From the NCBI RefSeq assembly GCF_000213805.1, contig NC_015556.1, forward strand, positions 3,735,001 through 3,799,000: a stretch of DNA of 64,000 nt, written 5' to 3'. This document shows, piece after piece, positions 1 through 8,524 of this stretch. Position 1 is the stretch's first letter. Every line of letters starts with the position of its first letter. Both the position numbers and the translations under genes were made by a program. The notes under the pieces are model-generated. The model saw only the letters and a program-made list of their open reading frames with translations, did not search any database and was not told the DNA's origin. The stretch is from Pseudomonas fulva 12-X. Lineage in GTDB: Bacteria; Pseudomonadota; Gammaproteobacteria; Pseudomonadales; Pseudomonadaceae.

Positions 1-798
1 GATGCCGAGCTGGGCCTGCGCGTGTTCGAGAAAGGTTATTCGGCCGCCTACGCCCACGACAGCTTCGGCAAGGGCCTGATGCCCGATACCTTCATCGATT
101 ACAAGAAGCAGCGCTTCCGCTGGGCCTACGGCGCCATCCAGATCATGAAGGGCCACGCCCGTCAGCTACTGGCCGGCAAGGACAGCGAGCTCAAGCGCGG
201 CCAGCGTTATCACTTCATCGCCGGCTGGCTGCCGTGGGTCGCCGATGGCCTGAACATCTTCTTCACCGCCGGTGCGCTGCTGTGGTCGGCAGCGATGATC
301 ATCGTGCCGCAACGGGTCGATCCGCCGCTGCTGATCTTCGCGATTCCGCCGCTCGCGCTGTTCCTTTTCAAGGTCGGCAAGATCATCTTCCTTTACCAGC
401 GGGCGGTGGGTGTCAACCTCAAGGATGCCTTCTGCGCGGCGGTGGCCGGCCTGGCGCTGTCGCACACCATCGCCAAGGCGGTGCTGTACGGCATGTTCAC
501 CAAGACCATCCCGTTCTTCCGCACCCCGAAGATGCGCTCCAGCCACGGCCTGATGGTCGCGCTGGCCGAGGCTCGCGAAGAGGTGTTCGTCATGCTGCTG
601 CTGTGGGGCGCCGCCCTGGGTATCGGCATCGTCCAGGGCCTGCCCAGCTACGACGTGAAGTTCTGGGTGATCATGCTGCTGGTGCAGTCGCTGCCATACT
701 TGGCCGCCCTGATCATGGCGCTGCTGTCCTCGCAGCCCAAGCCGCTGGAAATTCCGGTGGTACAGGACGACGCCGAGAACAAAGCGCAGAAAGTCTGA
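1..798 (+). CDS. ndvB: NdvB-like family 2 glucosyltransferase, C-terminal part
   Basis: The reading frame is open from base 1, so the 5' end of the gene lies outside the window. The first visible residues, DAELGLR, follow what is normally the TED motif of processive GT2 enzymes. The QxxRW motif of the cellulose-synthase type follows at about residues 36-40 (QRFRW). At least five hydrophobic segments follow, as expected for an inner-membrane synthase C-terminus. The order glycosyltransferase-dapE-rlmA-small protein matches, from memory, the P. aeruginosa ndvB region, where NdvB makes periplasmic cyclic beta-glucans. The activity is known from the family; assignment to ndvB rests on synteny and motif, and another GT2 such as a mannan or cellulose-type synthase is less likely. 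Confidence 0.75.
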   Translation, partial: DAELGLRVFEKGYSAAYAHDSFGKGLMPDTFIDYKKQRFRWAYGAIQIMKGHARQLLAGKDSELKRGQRYHFIAGWLPWVADGLNIFFTAGALLWSAAMIIVPQRVDPPLLIFAIPPLALFLFKVGKIIFLYQRAVGVNLKDAFCAAVAGLALSHTIAKAVLYGMFTKTIPFFRTPKMRSSHGLMVALAEAREEVFVMLLLWGAALGIGIVQGLPSYDVKFWVIMLLVQSLPYLAALIMALLSSQPKPLEIPVVQDDAENKAQKV

Positions 799-817
799 TC
801 GGCGCTAGCGCGATCTG

Positions 818-848
818 AAAACGGCGGCCAATGGCCGCCGTTTTTTTG
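818..848 (+). terminator. Rho-independent terminator after the glucosyltransferase gene
   Basis: A GC-rich hairpin (ACGGCGGCCA, AT-containing loop, TGGCCGCCGT) is followed by a run of seven T. It lies about 20 bases after the stop codon and separates this gene from dapE. Confidence 0.9.
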
Positions 849-956
849 AATTGAAGTCCCCTCGCTGTACCCGACCGTCCTTACGCCTACGAGCCCCGGG
901 CGTTTTGCTTTAAGCTATGCGCCCTTCTCGCCCTGCACAGTTTTACCGGAGCTCCC

Positions 957-2099
957 ATGACGGCCCTGTCCCCCACCCTCGAACTCGCCTGCGACCTGAT
1001 CCGCCGCCCTTCGGTCACCCCGCTGGACGAGGGCTGCCAGGAGCTGATGATGCGCCGCCTGGCGGCGCTGGGTTTCGCCGTCGAGCCGATGCGCATCGAG
1101 GACGTGGACAACTTCTGGGCAAGCCACGGCAATGAAGAGGGGCCGGTGCTATGCTTCGCCGGCCATACCGACGTGGTGCCGACCGGCCCGGTACAGGCCT
1201 GGCAGCACGGCCCGTTCGACGCCCTGATCGACGAGCAGGGCATGCTCTGCGGCCGCGGCGCCGCGGACATGAAGGGCAGCCTGGCGTCGATGATCATCGC
1301 CGTCGAGCGCTTCGTCGCCGAGTACCCGAACCACAAGGGGCGCATCGCCTTCCTGATCACCAGCGACGAAGAAGGCCCGGCCCACCACGGCACCAAGGCC
1401 GTGGTCGAACGCCTGGCCGCGCGCAACGAGCGGCTGGACTGGTGCATCGTCGGCGAGCCGTCGAGCACCACTCTGGTTGGCGACGTGGTGAAGAACGGTC
1501 GCCGCGGCTCACTCGGCGCGACCCTGACCGTGCGCGGCGTCCAGGGTCACGTGGCCTACCCGCACCTGGCGAAGAACCCGATCCACCTGGCCGCGCCCGC
1601 CCTCGCCGAGCTGGCGGCCGAGCATTGGGACGACGGCAACGCCTTCTTCCCGCCGACCAGCTTCCAGGTCTCCAACCTCAATTCGGGTACCGGCGCCACC
1701 AACGTGATTCCCGGCGAGCTGACGGCGATCTTCAACTTCCGCTTCTCCACCGAATCGACGGTCGAAGGCCTGCAACAGCGGGTCAATGCCATCTTCGACA
1801 AGCACGGCCTGGACTACCACATCGACTGGGCGCTGTCGGGCCTGCCGTTTCTCACCGAACCGGGCGCGCTGCTCGATGCGGTGAGCGCCAGCATCCGCAG
1901 CGTGACCGGCCGCGAAACCACGCCAAGCACCAGCGGCGGCACCTCGGACGGGCGATTTATCGCCACCCTCGGCACCCAGGTGGTCGAGCTCGGGCCGGTC
2001 AACGCGACCATTCACCAGGTAAACGAACGCGTGCTGGCCAGCGATCTCGATGTACTTACCGAGATCTACTACCAGACCCTGGTCAAGCTGCTCGCCTGA
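957..2099 (+). CDS. dapE: Succinyl-diaminopimelate desuccinylase
   Basis: Cytosolic di-zinc M20 hydrolase of lysine and peptidoglycan precursor synthesis; it removes succinate from N-succinyl-LL-diaminopimelate. The 380-residue length is usual for DapE. Visible motifs are [10 protein letters not shown] and GRGAADMKG (metal ligands His and Asp), the catalytic Glu pair in SDEEGPA, a GEPSS stretch, the GTSDGRF loop and a late His ligand in NATIHQVNE. The ATG has a GGAG five bases upstream. The stop codon overlaps the start of rlmA, so the two are probably translationally coupled. Confidence 0.97.
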   Translation: MTALSPTLELACDLIRRPSVTPLDEGCQELMMRRLAALGFAVEPMRIEDVDNFWASHGNEEGPVLCFAGHTDVVPTGPVQAWQHGPFDALIDEQGMLCGRGAADMKGSLASMIIAVERFVAEYPNHKGRIAFLITSDEEGPAHHGTKAVVERLAARNERLDWCIVGEPSSTTLVGDVVKNGRRGSLGATLTVRGVQGHVAYPHLAKNPIHLAAPALAELAAEHWDDGNAFFPPTSFQVSNLNSGTGATNVIPGELTAIFNFRFSTESTVEGLQQRVNAIFDKHGLDYHIDWALSGLPFLTEPGALLDAVSASIRSVTGRETTPSTSGGTSDGRFIATLGTQVVELGPVNATIHQVNERVLASDLDVLTEIYYQTLVKLLA

Positions 2100-2908
2100 T
2101 GCTCGCCTGCCCGATCTGCCAGGCACCACTGGCCGCCGTCGACAATGGCGTGGTCTGCCCCGCCAACCATCGCTTCGACCGCGCACGCCAGGGCTACCTG
2201 AACCTGCTGCCGGTGCAGCACAAGAACAGCCGCGACCCGGGCGACAACGCCGCCATGGTCGAGGCGCGCCGTCGCTTTCTCGATGGCGGCCATTACGCAC
2301 CGCTAGCCGCCCGACTGGCGCAGCTGGCCGCAAGCTATGCGCCGCAGCGCTGGCTGGATATCGGTTGCGGCGAAGGCTACTACACCGCCCAGATCGCCGA
2401 CTCCCTGCCGGAGGCCGACGGCTATGCGCTGGATATTTCCCGCGAGGCGGTCAAGCGTGCCTGCAAGCGCGCGCCCCAGCTGAACTGGCTGGTCGCCAGC
2501 ATGGCCCGCGTGCCATTGGCCGATGCCAGCTGCGGGCTGTTGGCCAGCGTGTTCAGCCCGCTGGACTGGCAGGAGGCCAAGCGCCTGCTCGCTCCGGGCG
2601 GTGGCCTGCTGCGCATGGGCCCGACCCGCGAGCACCTGATGGAACTTCGTCAGAAGCTCTACGACGAAGTACGCGATTACGATGACCAGAAACACCTGGA
2701 GCTGATCCCGCCGGGCATGCGCCTGGCGCACAGCGAAACCCTGAGTTTCCGCCTGCTGCTAGACAGCGAGCAAGCCCGCGCCGACCTGCTGGCGATGACG
2801 CCCCACGGCTGGCGCGCCAGCGCCGAGCGCCGCGCAGCGGTGATCGCCGAACGCTTCGAAGTGACCGTCGCCATCCGCTACGATTGGATCGAGCGAGACG
2901 CGTCCTGA
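2099..2908 (+). CDS. rlmA: 23S rRNA (guanine-745-N1)-methyltransferase
   Basis: SAM-dependent methyltransferase that modifies G745 in 23S rRNA. The N-terminus has the zinc-binding pattern CPIC followed by CPANH, then RARQGYLNLL, typical of RlmA/RrmA. The SAM-binding motif LDIGCGEGYYTA is near residue 83. The longer upstream frame was rejected because it would read through all of dapE; the ATG chosen shares one base with the dapE stop (TGATG). The resulting 269 residues is the normal length. Confidence 0.93.
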   Translation: MLACPICQAPLAAVDNGVVCPANHRFDRARQGYLNLLPVQHKNSRDPGDNAAMVEARRRFLDGGHYAPLAARLAQLAASYAPQRWLDIGCGEGYYTAQIADSLPEADGYALDISREAVKRACKRAPQLNWLVASMARVPLADASCGLLASVFSPLDWQEAKRLLAPGGGLLRMGPTREHLMELRQKLYDEVRDYDDQKHLELIPPGMRLAHSETLSFRLLLDSEQARADLLAMTPHGWRASAERRAAVIAERFEVTVAIRYDWIERDAS

Positions 2909-2933
2909 ACGCCCCGACCAGATGAGAACCCAC

Positions 2934-3305
2934 ATGCGCCAACCGGATATCGAGATCTACCTCAAGGACGCCGACCACGACGCGGTAGCCGCCTGGCTGG
3001 CCCAGGCGCTGGGCCCCTGCACCGAGTGGCAGCAGAAAGGCCAGACCTTCCAGTGCCGCGCCGGCGACATACCCGTGACCTGGCTGCCCAAGGCCGTGGG
3101 CAAATGGCACAGCCTGTACCTGGAAAGCGATGCCACGCCGTGGGATGACGACCTGGCCTGCGCCCAGGCGGCCTACGCGGCACTGGACGTGGAAATTCGT
3201 TGCGCGCCCGGTAGCTGGGAAGAGGACGAAAGCGACGAGCAAGCCGATCAATGGCTGCGCATCAGCGCCGATGGTGTGCAGGAAATCACCTGGCGCACAG
3301 GCTGA
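2934..3305 (+). CDS. Small conserved Pseudomonas protein of unknown function
   Basis: This 123-residue acidic, soluble protein follows rlmA closely and is probably in the same operon. No catalytic motif or membrane segment was recognised. It is rich in Asp, Glu and Trp and has a DEQADQW stretch near the C-terminus. A protein of this size at this place is also expected in P. aeruginosa after rrmA (from memory). An in-frame ATG at 2922 would add four residues (MRTH); I prefer the second ATG because the first has nothing like a ribosome binding site. Confidence 0.7.
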   Translation: MRQPDIEIYLKDADHDAVAAWLAQALGPCTEWQQKGQTFQCRAGDIPVTWLPKAVGKWHSLYLESDATPWDDDLACAQAAYAALDVEIRCAPGSWEEDESDEQADQWLRISADGVQEITWRTG

Positions 3306-3430
3306 CCTCCTTTATCCAATCCCCCTCATCCTGCCCAAAGCCGGCCACTGGCTTTGGGTGCTGTAGCACCGTTTCCTCACACGCGGCCTTGCTCCACCTC
3401 TGCCCCTGCCCGCCTGCCTCCTCGCTGTAG

Positions 3431-3632
3431 GAACCTGTTCACGATCGTTCAGCGCTTTGCCTGCAAAGTGGCGCAAGCGACCGCTCCCATATCCTGTGGG
3501 AACGGGCGGGGGCGCCCAGTTCATGCCCGTGATTTTTTCGCGGGCATGGCCCGCTCCCACAGTAGATCAGTGACGGCCGTTCCTGCCCTGTCGCAGCCTC
3601 TCATATCGCCCAGAAAAATCGTGAACAGGCCC
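3431..3632. repeat. MITE-like repeat, copy 1 (about 200 bp)
   Basis: Perfect 12-bp terminal inverted repeats CCTGTTCACGAT (3434-3445) and ATCGTGAACAGG (3618-3629) bound a non-coding segment. Its core is a REP-like palindrome at about 3501-3562 (GGGAACGGGC ... GCGGGCATGGCCCGCTCCCA). A second copy lies at 54703-54916 with the same ends but with the core palindrome in the opposite orientation. There is no room for a transposase, so it would be mobilised in trans if at all. The short open frames across it are not credible genes. Confidence 0.75.
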
Positions 3633-4043
3633 CAAGCCTGACTTAATGGCGAGACGAATCAGGCTGAGCTCCGGCAAACAGTAGCGCCAAACAAAAACGA
3701 CTACAAAAATCTCAAAACCGCCATTTTTCACGCCTGTAAATGATTTTGAACGGCGCGACATCGCGCCGCACCTTGAATATTTATCAGCATCATCTTTCCA
3801 GACATTTATTCACGATAGATGCATGAAGGCATCTTTTGGCAGCAATAAACCAAGATCTTATCGAGATAATTCAGCATGAAAAATAACAATATCTCCGATA
3901 ACTTGTAGTCATGAAAAATAATTACTCCATGAATATTGCTTACTGACCGGCTCTGTTTGCAGAATGCCGCCGTACGACTTTAGTCGACACCGTTCCTCTG
4001 CCGCCCTCTGGGTGAATCTGCAACGATCGCAGGAGATGCAAGC
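3633..4043 (+). other. AT-rich upstream region of the pnt operon
   Basis: No gene is supported here. Base composition drops sharply from about 3700 to 3950, as for a promoter region with bends or nucleoid-protein sites. A short direct repeat CATGAAAAATAA occurs at 3876-3887 and 3911-3922. The last 25 bases contain the AGGAG that serves pntAA. I could not assign -35 and -10 boxes with confidence. Confidence 0.4.
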
Positions 4044-5162
4044 GTGCACATTGGTGTTCCACTCGAAACCCAGGCAGGCGAAACGCGGGTGGCCGCGACG
4101 CCGGAAACCATCAAGAAGCTGATCGGCCAGGGCCATCAGGTCACCGTTCAAAACGGTGCCGGCATTGCCGCCAGCATTACCGATGCGGCCTACAACGCCG
4201 CTGGCGCCAGCATCGGCGATGCCGCCGCGGCATTCGGCGCCGAGCTGATTCTCAAGGTGGTCGCCCCCAGCGATGCCGAGCTGGCTCTGATGAAAAGCAG
4301 CGCCGTGCTGGTCGGCATGCTCAACCCGTTCAGCAACGAGACCATCGCGCGCCTCAACGCTGCCGGCGTCACCGCCTTCGCCCTGGAAGCGGCCCCGCGT
4401 ACTTCTCGCGCCCAGAGCCTGGACGTACTCAGCTCCCAGGCCAATATCGCCGGCTACAAGGCGGTGATGCTGGCGGCCAACCACTACCCGCGCTTCATGC
4501 CCATGCTGATGACCGCCGCGGGCACGGTGAAAGCCGCTCGCGTGCTGATCCTTGGTGCTGGCGTCGCCGGCCTGCAGGCCATCGCCACGGCCAAACGCCT
4601 GGGCGCGGTGATCGAGGCCTCCGACGTGCGCCCAGCCGTGAAGGAGCAGATCGAATCCCTCGGCGCCAAGTTCGTCGACGTGCCGTTCGAAACCGATGAA
4701 GAACGCGAGTGCGCCGAAGGCGTCGGCGGCTACGCCCGGCCGATGCCGGCCTCATGGATGGAACGCCAGGCCAAGGCGGTGCACGAGCGCGCCAAGCAGG
4801 CCGACATCGTCATCACCACCGCGCTGATTCCCGGCCGCAAGGCGCCAACGTTGCTGCACGAAGCCACGGTCGCCGAAATGAAACCGGGCTCGGTGGTCAT
4901 CGATCTGGCTGCGATCCAGGGCGGCAACTGCCCGCTGACCGAGCTGGACAAGGTGGTGGTCAAGCACGGCGTGACCCTGGTCGGCCACGGCAACCTGCCC
5001 GCCCTGGTCGCAGCCGACGCCTCGGCCCTGTACGCACGCAACCTGCTCGACTTCCTCAAGCTGGTGATCAAGGACGGCGCCTTCCACCTCGATATGGAAG
5101 ACGACATCGTCGCTGCCTGCCTGATGTGTACGGGCGGCGAGATAAAGCGCCTCAACAAATGA
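4044..5162 (+). CDS. pntAA: NAD(P) transhydrogenase alpha subunit part 1
   Basis: Soluble NAD(H)-binding domain I of the proton-translocating transhydrogenase, which uses the proton gradient to drive hydride transfer from NADH to NADP+. The sequence begins [16 protein letters not shown], as alanine dehydrogenase/PntA proteins do, and has the Rossmann loop [19 protein letters not shown] near residue 170. The GTG start has AGGAG eight to nine bases upstream. The 372-residue length fits the split alpha subunit, in which the membrane part is a separate gene (pntAB next). Confidence 0.96.
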   Translation: MHIGVPLETQAGETRVAATPETIKKLIGQGHQVTVQNGAGIAASITDAAYNAAGASIGDAAAAFGAELILKVVAPSDAELALMKSSAVLVGMLNPFSNETIARLNAAGVTAFALEAAPRTSRAQSLDVLSSQANIAGYKAVMLAANHYPRFMPMLMTAAGTVKAARVLILGAGVAGLQAIATAKRLGAVIEASDVRPAVKEQIESLGAKFVDVPFETDEERECAEGVGGYARPMPASWMERQAKAVHERAKQADIVITTALIPGRKAPTLLHEATVAEMKPGSVVIDLAAIQGGNCPLTELDKVVVKHGVTLVGHGNLPALVAADASALYARNLLDFLKLVIKDGAFHLDMEDDIVAACLMCTGGEIKRLNK

Positions 5163-5214
5163 TGCCTTCCTCTCCTTATGGAGAGGCCAACGACTACAAG
5201 AAAGGATCACAGCG

Positions 5215-5526
5215 ATGGATCTGACTTCCGACGGAATCTACAACCTGATCATCTTCGTGCTGGCCATCTACGTTGGCTATCACGTGGTCTGGAACGTCAC
5301 CCCTGCCCTGCACACGCCGCTGATGGCGGTCACCAATGCCATTTCGGCGATCGTCATCGTCGGCGCCATGCTCGCCGCGGCACTGACCGTCACCCCGCTG
5401 GGCAAGACCATGGGCACCCTGGCCGTGGCACTGGCAGCGGTCAACGTGTTCGGTGGTTTCCTGGTCACCCGGCGCATGCTGGAAATGTTCAAGAAAAAGG
5501 CCGCCAAGTCGGCGGTGGAGAAGTAA
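5215..5526 (+). CDS. pntAB: NAD(P) transhydrogenase alpha subunit part 2
   Basis: Short membrane protein of 103 residues with about three hydrophobic segments, ending in a basic tail. It forms part of the proton channel (domain II) with PntB. The ATG follows AAGGA by eight bases. It sits 52 bases after pntAA and 3 bases before pntB, the usual three-gene order in Pseudomonas. Confidence 0.95.
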   Translation: MDLTSDGIYNLIIFVLAIYVGYHVVWNVTPALHTPLMAVTNAISAIVIVGAMLAAALTVTPLGKTMGTLAVALAAVNVFGGFLVTRRMLEMFKKKAAKSAVEK

Positions 5527-5529
5527 GCG

Positions 5530-6966
5530 ATGAGCATGAACCTGATCACCCTGCTCTATCTCGTCGCCTCGGTGTGCTTCATCCAGGCGCTCAAGGGCCT
5601 GTCGCACCCGACCACCTCGCGGCGCGGCAACGCTTTCGGCATGGTCGGCATGACCATCGCCGTGCTTACCACCCTCGGCCTCATCCATAAGCTCGGCAGC
5701 GAGCTGGCGGTACAGGGCATCGGCTACGTCATCGTCGGCCTGCTGGTCGGCGGCACCGCCGGCTCGATCATGGCCAAGCGCGTGGAAATGACCAAGATGC
5801 CCGAGCTGGTCGCCTTCATGCACAGCATGATCGGCCTGGCGGCGGTATTCATCGCCATCGCCGCGGTGGTCGAGCCGCAATCGCTGGGCATCGTCGCCAC
5901 CATGGCCGACCCGATTCCTGCCGGTAATCGCCTGGAGCTGTTCTTGGGCGCAGCCATCGGCGCCATCACCTTCTCCGGCTCGGTGATCGCCTTTGGCAAG
6001 CTGTCCGGCAAGTACAAGTTCCGCCTGTTCCAGGGCGCGCCAGTACAGTTCGCCGGCCAACACCTGATCAACCTGCTGATCGGCCTGGCCATCGCCGGCC
6101 TGGGCCTGTACTTCACCTTCACTGGCAACCTCACCGCCTTCGCGGTGCTGGTGGCCCTGGCCTTCGTGATCGGCGTGCTGATCATCATCCCCATCGGCGG
6201 CGCCGACATGCCCGTGGTGGTGTCGATGCTCAACAGCTACTCGGGCTGGGCAGCGGCCGGTATCGGCTTCTCGCTGAACAACTCGATGCTGATCATCGCC
6301 GGCTCCCTGGTCGGTTCCAGCGGCGCGATTCTCTCGTACATCATGTGCAAGGCGATGAACCGCTCGTTCTTCAACGTCATCCTCGGCGGCTTCGGCGGCG
6401 CGACCGATGCCGGCCCGGCGGCAGGCAGCGGAGAGCAGCGCCCGGTCAAATCCGGCTCCGCGGACGATGCCGCGTTTCTGCTCGGCAATGCCGACAGCGT
6501 GATCATCGTGCCCGGCTACGGCCTGGCCGTGGCCCGCGCTCAGCATGCATTGAAGGAATTGACCGAGAAGCTGGTGCACAAGGGCGTGACCGTGAAGTAC
6601 GCGATCCACCCGGTGGCGGGCCGCATGCCCGGCCACATGAACGTGCTGCTGGCCGAGGCCGAAGTGCCTTACGACCAGGTGTTCGAGATGGAAGACATCA
6701 ACGCCGAATTCGGCCAGGCAGATGTGGTGCTGGTGCTCGGCGCCAACGACGTGGTCAACCCGGCGGCGAAGAACGATCCCAAGTCGCCGATTGCCGGCAT
6801 GCCGATTCTCGAAGCCTTCAAGGCCAAGACCATCATCGTCAACAAGCGCTCGATGGCCAGCGGCTACGCGGGGCTGGACAACGAATTGTTCTATCTGGAC
6901 AAGACCATGATGGTGTTCGGCGACGCCAAGAAAGTCATCGAGGACATGCTCAAGGCCGTAGAATGA
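5530..6966 (+). CDS. pntB: NAD(P) transhydrogenase beta subunit
   Basis: Membrane domain plus the NADP(H)-binding domain III of the transhydrogenase. The N-terminal 260 residues are a series of membrane helices. The C-terminal soluble domain carries GYGLAVARAQHA, HPVAGRMPGHMNVLLAEA and NKRSMASGYAG, all characteristic of PntB. The 478-residue length is normal. The ATG lies four bases after the pntAB stop codon. Confidence 0.97.
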   Translation: MSMNLITLLYLVASVCFIQALKGLSHPTTSRRGNAFGMVGMTIAVLTTLGLIHKLGSELAVQGIGYVIVGLLVGGTAGSIMAKRVEMTKMPELVAFMHSMIGLAAVFIAIAAVVEPQSLGIVATMADPIPAGNRLELFLGAAIGAITFSGSVIAFGKLSGKYKFRLFQGAPVQFAGQHLINLLIGLAIAGLGLYFTFTGNLTAFAVLVALAFVIGVLIIIPIGGADMPVVVSMLNSYSGWAAAGIGFSLNNSMLIIAGSLVGSSGAILSYIMCKAMNRSFFNVILGGFGGATDAGPAAGSGEQRPVKSGSADDAAFLLGNADSVIIVPGYGLAVARAQHALKELTEKLVHKGVTVKYAIHPVAGRMPGHMNVLLAEAEVPYDQVFEMEDINAEFGQADVVLVLGANDVVNPAAKNDPKSPIAGMPILEAFKAKTIIVNKRSMASGYAGLDNELFYLDKTMMVFGDAKKVIEDMLKAVE

Positions 6967-6970
6967 CCCG

Positions 6971-7006
6971 CAAAGGGGCGCGCTAGAGCGGCCGCGCCCC
7001 TTTCGA
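6971..7006 (+). terminator. Terminator of the pnt operon
   Basis: Hairpin AAAGGGGCGCG ... CGCGCCCCTTT begins six bases after the pntB stop. The T run is short, so it may act mostly as an mRNA 3' stabiliser. Confidence 0.75.
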
Positions 7007-7104
7007 GGGCAATTCGGCGTCAAGGGAAAAATACAGCAGCACTGGTTGGTAACGAGAATTGCTGCTCAAAAAAATAAATAGCTAAGCAACTATGCCAAAC
7101 AATC

Positions 7105-7230
7105 GTAACTGTACCGCAATGACTTCACTGAAAATCTAGATATTTTCAGAGTAAAAAACTGCCAAACACGCCAAGTCACGGCAAATTCACAAACACCGGT
7201 ACAGTTACCATCTAAATTGCAGGAACAGTT
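7105..7230 (+). promoter_or_regulatory. Perfect 12-bp inverted repeat upstream of the DUF1127 gene
   Basis: GTAACTGTACCG at 7105-7116 and CGGTACAGTTAC at 7197-7208 are exact reverse complements 80 bases apart, in an AT-rich 340-base gene-free stretch. A third partial copy, AGGAACAGTT, is at 7221-7230, 24 bases after the second. Widely spaced half-sites of this kind suggest a looping or tandem-binding regulator. The GGTACAG core resembles sites of GntR/MocR-family proteins, but that is only a resemblance. Confidence 0.5.
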
Positions 7231-7353
7231 AAAAAGCAACCTATCTAGTGCTCAGCTAATTTACTTCAGCTGTGGCTACTGCAAACCCCGCGCGAGGACG
7301 AAAATGGGCACCAGAACTTAACCAGTCCCGCCAAAAGCGGAAGGATGCACGCC

Positions 7354-7566
7354 ATGGAACGTACCCTCAGTTCCGATCTGCTTGTCAACAACTCGTCCAA
7401 ATCTGCCACCAGCCTGCCGCTGAACATCCTGGCCACCCTGCTCCTGTGGCAGCGCCGGATCGTCAGCCGCCGCCAACTGGCACGCCTCGACCCTCGTCTG
7501 CTGGCCGATGCCGGTATCAGCGAGAGCCAGCGCTACGCCGAGCTGAGCAAGCCGTTCTGGCGCTAA
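7354..7566 (+). CDS. DUF1127 (YjiS-like) small protein
   Basis: A 70-residue protein with a C-terminal DUF1127 signature: a basic helix with RRQLARLDPRLLADAGI, ending in KPFWR. DUF1127 proteins are small, often stress- or nutrient-regulated, and some bind RNA or affect phosphate and carbon metabolism; no role can be given for this one. I chose the ATG at 7354 because GGAAGG lies nine bases before it; the in-frame ATG at 7345 directly abuts that sequence. It is monocistronic, with its own regulatory region and terminator. Confidence 0.85.
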   Translation: MERTLSSDLLVNNSSKSATSLPLNILATLLLWQRRIVSRRQLARLDPRLLADAGISESQRYAELSKPFWR

Positions 7567-7590
7567 TCGCAACACCCGAGCTTCTCCCGC

Positions 7591-7627
7591 AAAACCCCGC
7601 CGGCATGCAGCGCCGGCGGGGTTTTGT
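7591..7627 (+). terminator. Terminator of the DUF1127 gene
   Basis: AAAACCCCGCCGGC, a short loop, GCCGGCGGGGTTTT. The A-rich left flank makes it potentially bidirectional. Confidence 0.9.
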
Positions 7628-7759
7628 CGTTTCAGGGGTGCATTCATCAAACAGTCATCGAACTGCCACCAGCGCTACACAAACTGTGCAGGTCTTTCTC
7701 AACGGCGCGATGCAGAGCGAGTAGAATGCGGCTTTCCGTGAGCCGTAGAGACCAAGCCC

Positions 7760-8077
7760 ATGCCCACCGTCCGCACCCTCGCCTTCTTCAGTCTGTTCGG
7801 CCTGGCAACCTGCGCCAGTGCCAGCAGTTTCGTGGTGACCACCGACACCCTGGTCGACGCCCTCGCCGCCACCATCGACACCATGTCCAACGCCACCTCC
7901 TCGGTGGTCGACAACAAGGTCGTGCTGGCCGCCAAGGACGATGCCGCCAGCTTCGTCGCCACCGACGGCGCGGTGCGTGGCGCGCAGCTGGAAACCGCTC
8001 TGCAGCACATCCGGGAACGTATGCCGGCCCTGCAGGCCGACGATGTGCAGCTGGCCCAGGCCATCCTCGCTCACTAG
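7760..8077 (+). CDS. DUF2388 exported protein, first paralogue
   Basis: A 105-residue protein with a signal peptide (hydrophobic stretch to about residue 22, ending CASAS). The mature part matches the Pseudomonas DUF2388 pattern: V-T-D-LVDAL, S-V-V-DNKVVLAAKDDAASFVATDGAVRGAQLE, then a helical C-terminus. Function unknown. It is followed by a second copy of the family at 8204 and by a large exported protein at 8521, so the three probably act together in the periplasm or envelope. Confidence 0.88.
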   Translation: MPTVRTLAFFSLFGLATCASASSFVVTTDTLVDALAATIDTMSNATSSVVDNKVVLAAKDDAASFVATDGAVRGAQLETALQHIRERMPALQADDVQLAQAILAH

Positions 8078-8126
8078 GGTCTGTTCCCGTTTCACGCACG
8101 GCAGCGCTGAAACGGGTACAGACTCT
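8076..8126 (+). terminator. Long hairpin between the two DUF2388 genes
   Basis: AGGGTCTGTTCCCGTTTCA (8076-8094) pairs with TGAAACGGGTACAGACTCT (8108-8126) with two mismatches, across a 13-base loop. It starts inside the stop codon of the upstream gene. There is no T run, so it may be a processing or attenuation element that sets different levels for the two paralogues rather than a classical terminator. Confidence 0.55.
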
Positions 8127-8203
8127 AATCCTTCGTCATTACTGGAACTGCGGCACGTGTTGCCCGTCCAAGCAGCCAACCTAGCCTCACTCGGAGACCA
8201 TTC

Positions 8204-8524
8204 ATGAAGCGTCCGTTGTTAGCCGCCACCGCCTCCTTGGCCCTGTTCGCCGGTGCCGTTCAGGCCCAGACCCTGGTGGCCACCAGCAACATCATCGTGC
8301 GCGCCCTGGATCGCACCATCAACTTCACCTCGGACACCACCACCTCGATACGCGACATGAAAGTGGTGATCGAAGCCCGTGACGACGCCGCCAGCTTCGT
8401 CGCCAGCGAAGGTGACATCCGTGGCGCCCAGCTCGAAGCCGCCTTCGGCGCGCTGCGCAGCCAAGTCCCAGAGGCCCAGAACGCCTCCGATCAGGTACTC
8501 GCAGAAGCCATTCTCGCGCTGTGA
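8204..8524 (+). CDS. DUF2388 exported protein, second paralogue
   Basis: A 106-residue protein with a signal peptide ending VQAQ at about residue 22. It shares with the upstream paralogue the core R-DMKVVIEARDDAASFVASEGDIRGAQLEAAF and the helical end ILAL. The ATG has GGAGA at normal spacing. Its stop codon overlaps the GTG of the next gene (GTGA), so it is translationally coupled to the Lnb-like protein. Function unknown. Confidence 0.88.
   Translation: MKRPLLAATASLALFAGAVQAQTLVATSNIIVRALDRTINFTSDTTTSIRDMKVVIEARDDAASFVASEGDIRGAQLEAAFGALRSQVPEAQNASDQVLAEAILAL

Noticed and set aside
3354..3641. Open frames across the first MITE-like element
   Set aside because: They are made of the palindromic repeat itself and have no conserved content.
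5194..7023. A 609-codon open frame on the minus strand opposite pntAB/pntB
   Set aside because: Its product is a His/Asp/Gly-rich composition typical of the antisense of a high-GC membrane protein gene; the plus strand encodes PntB with full motifs.
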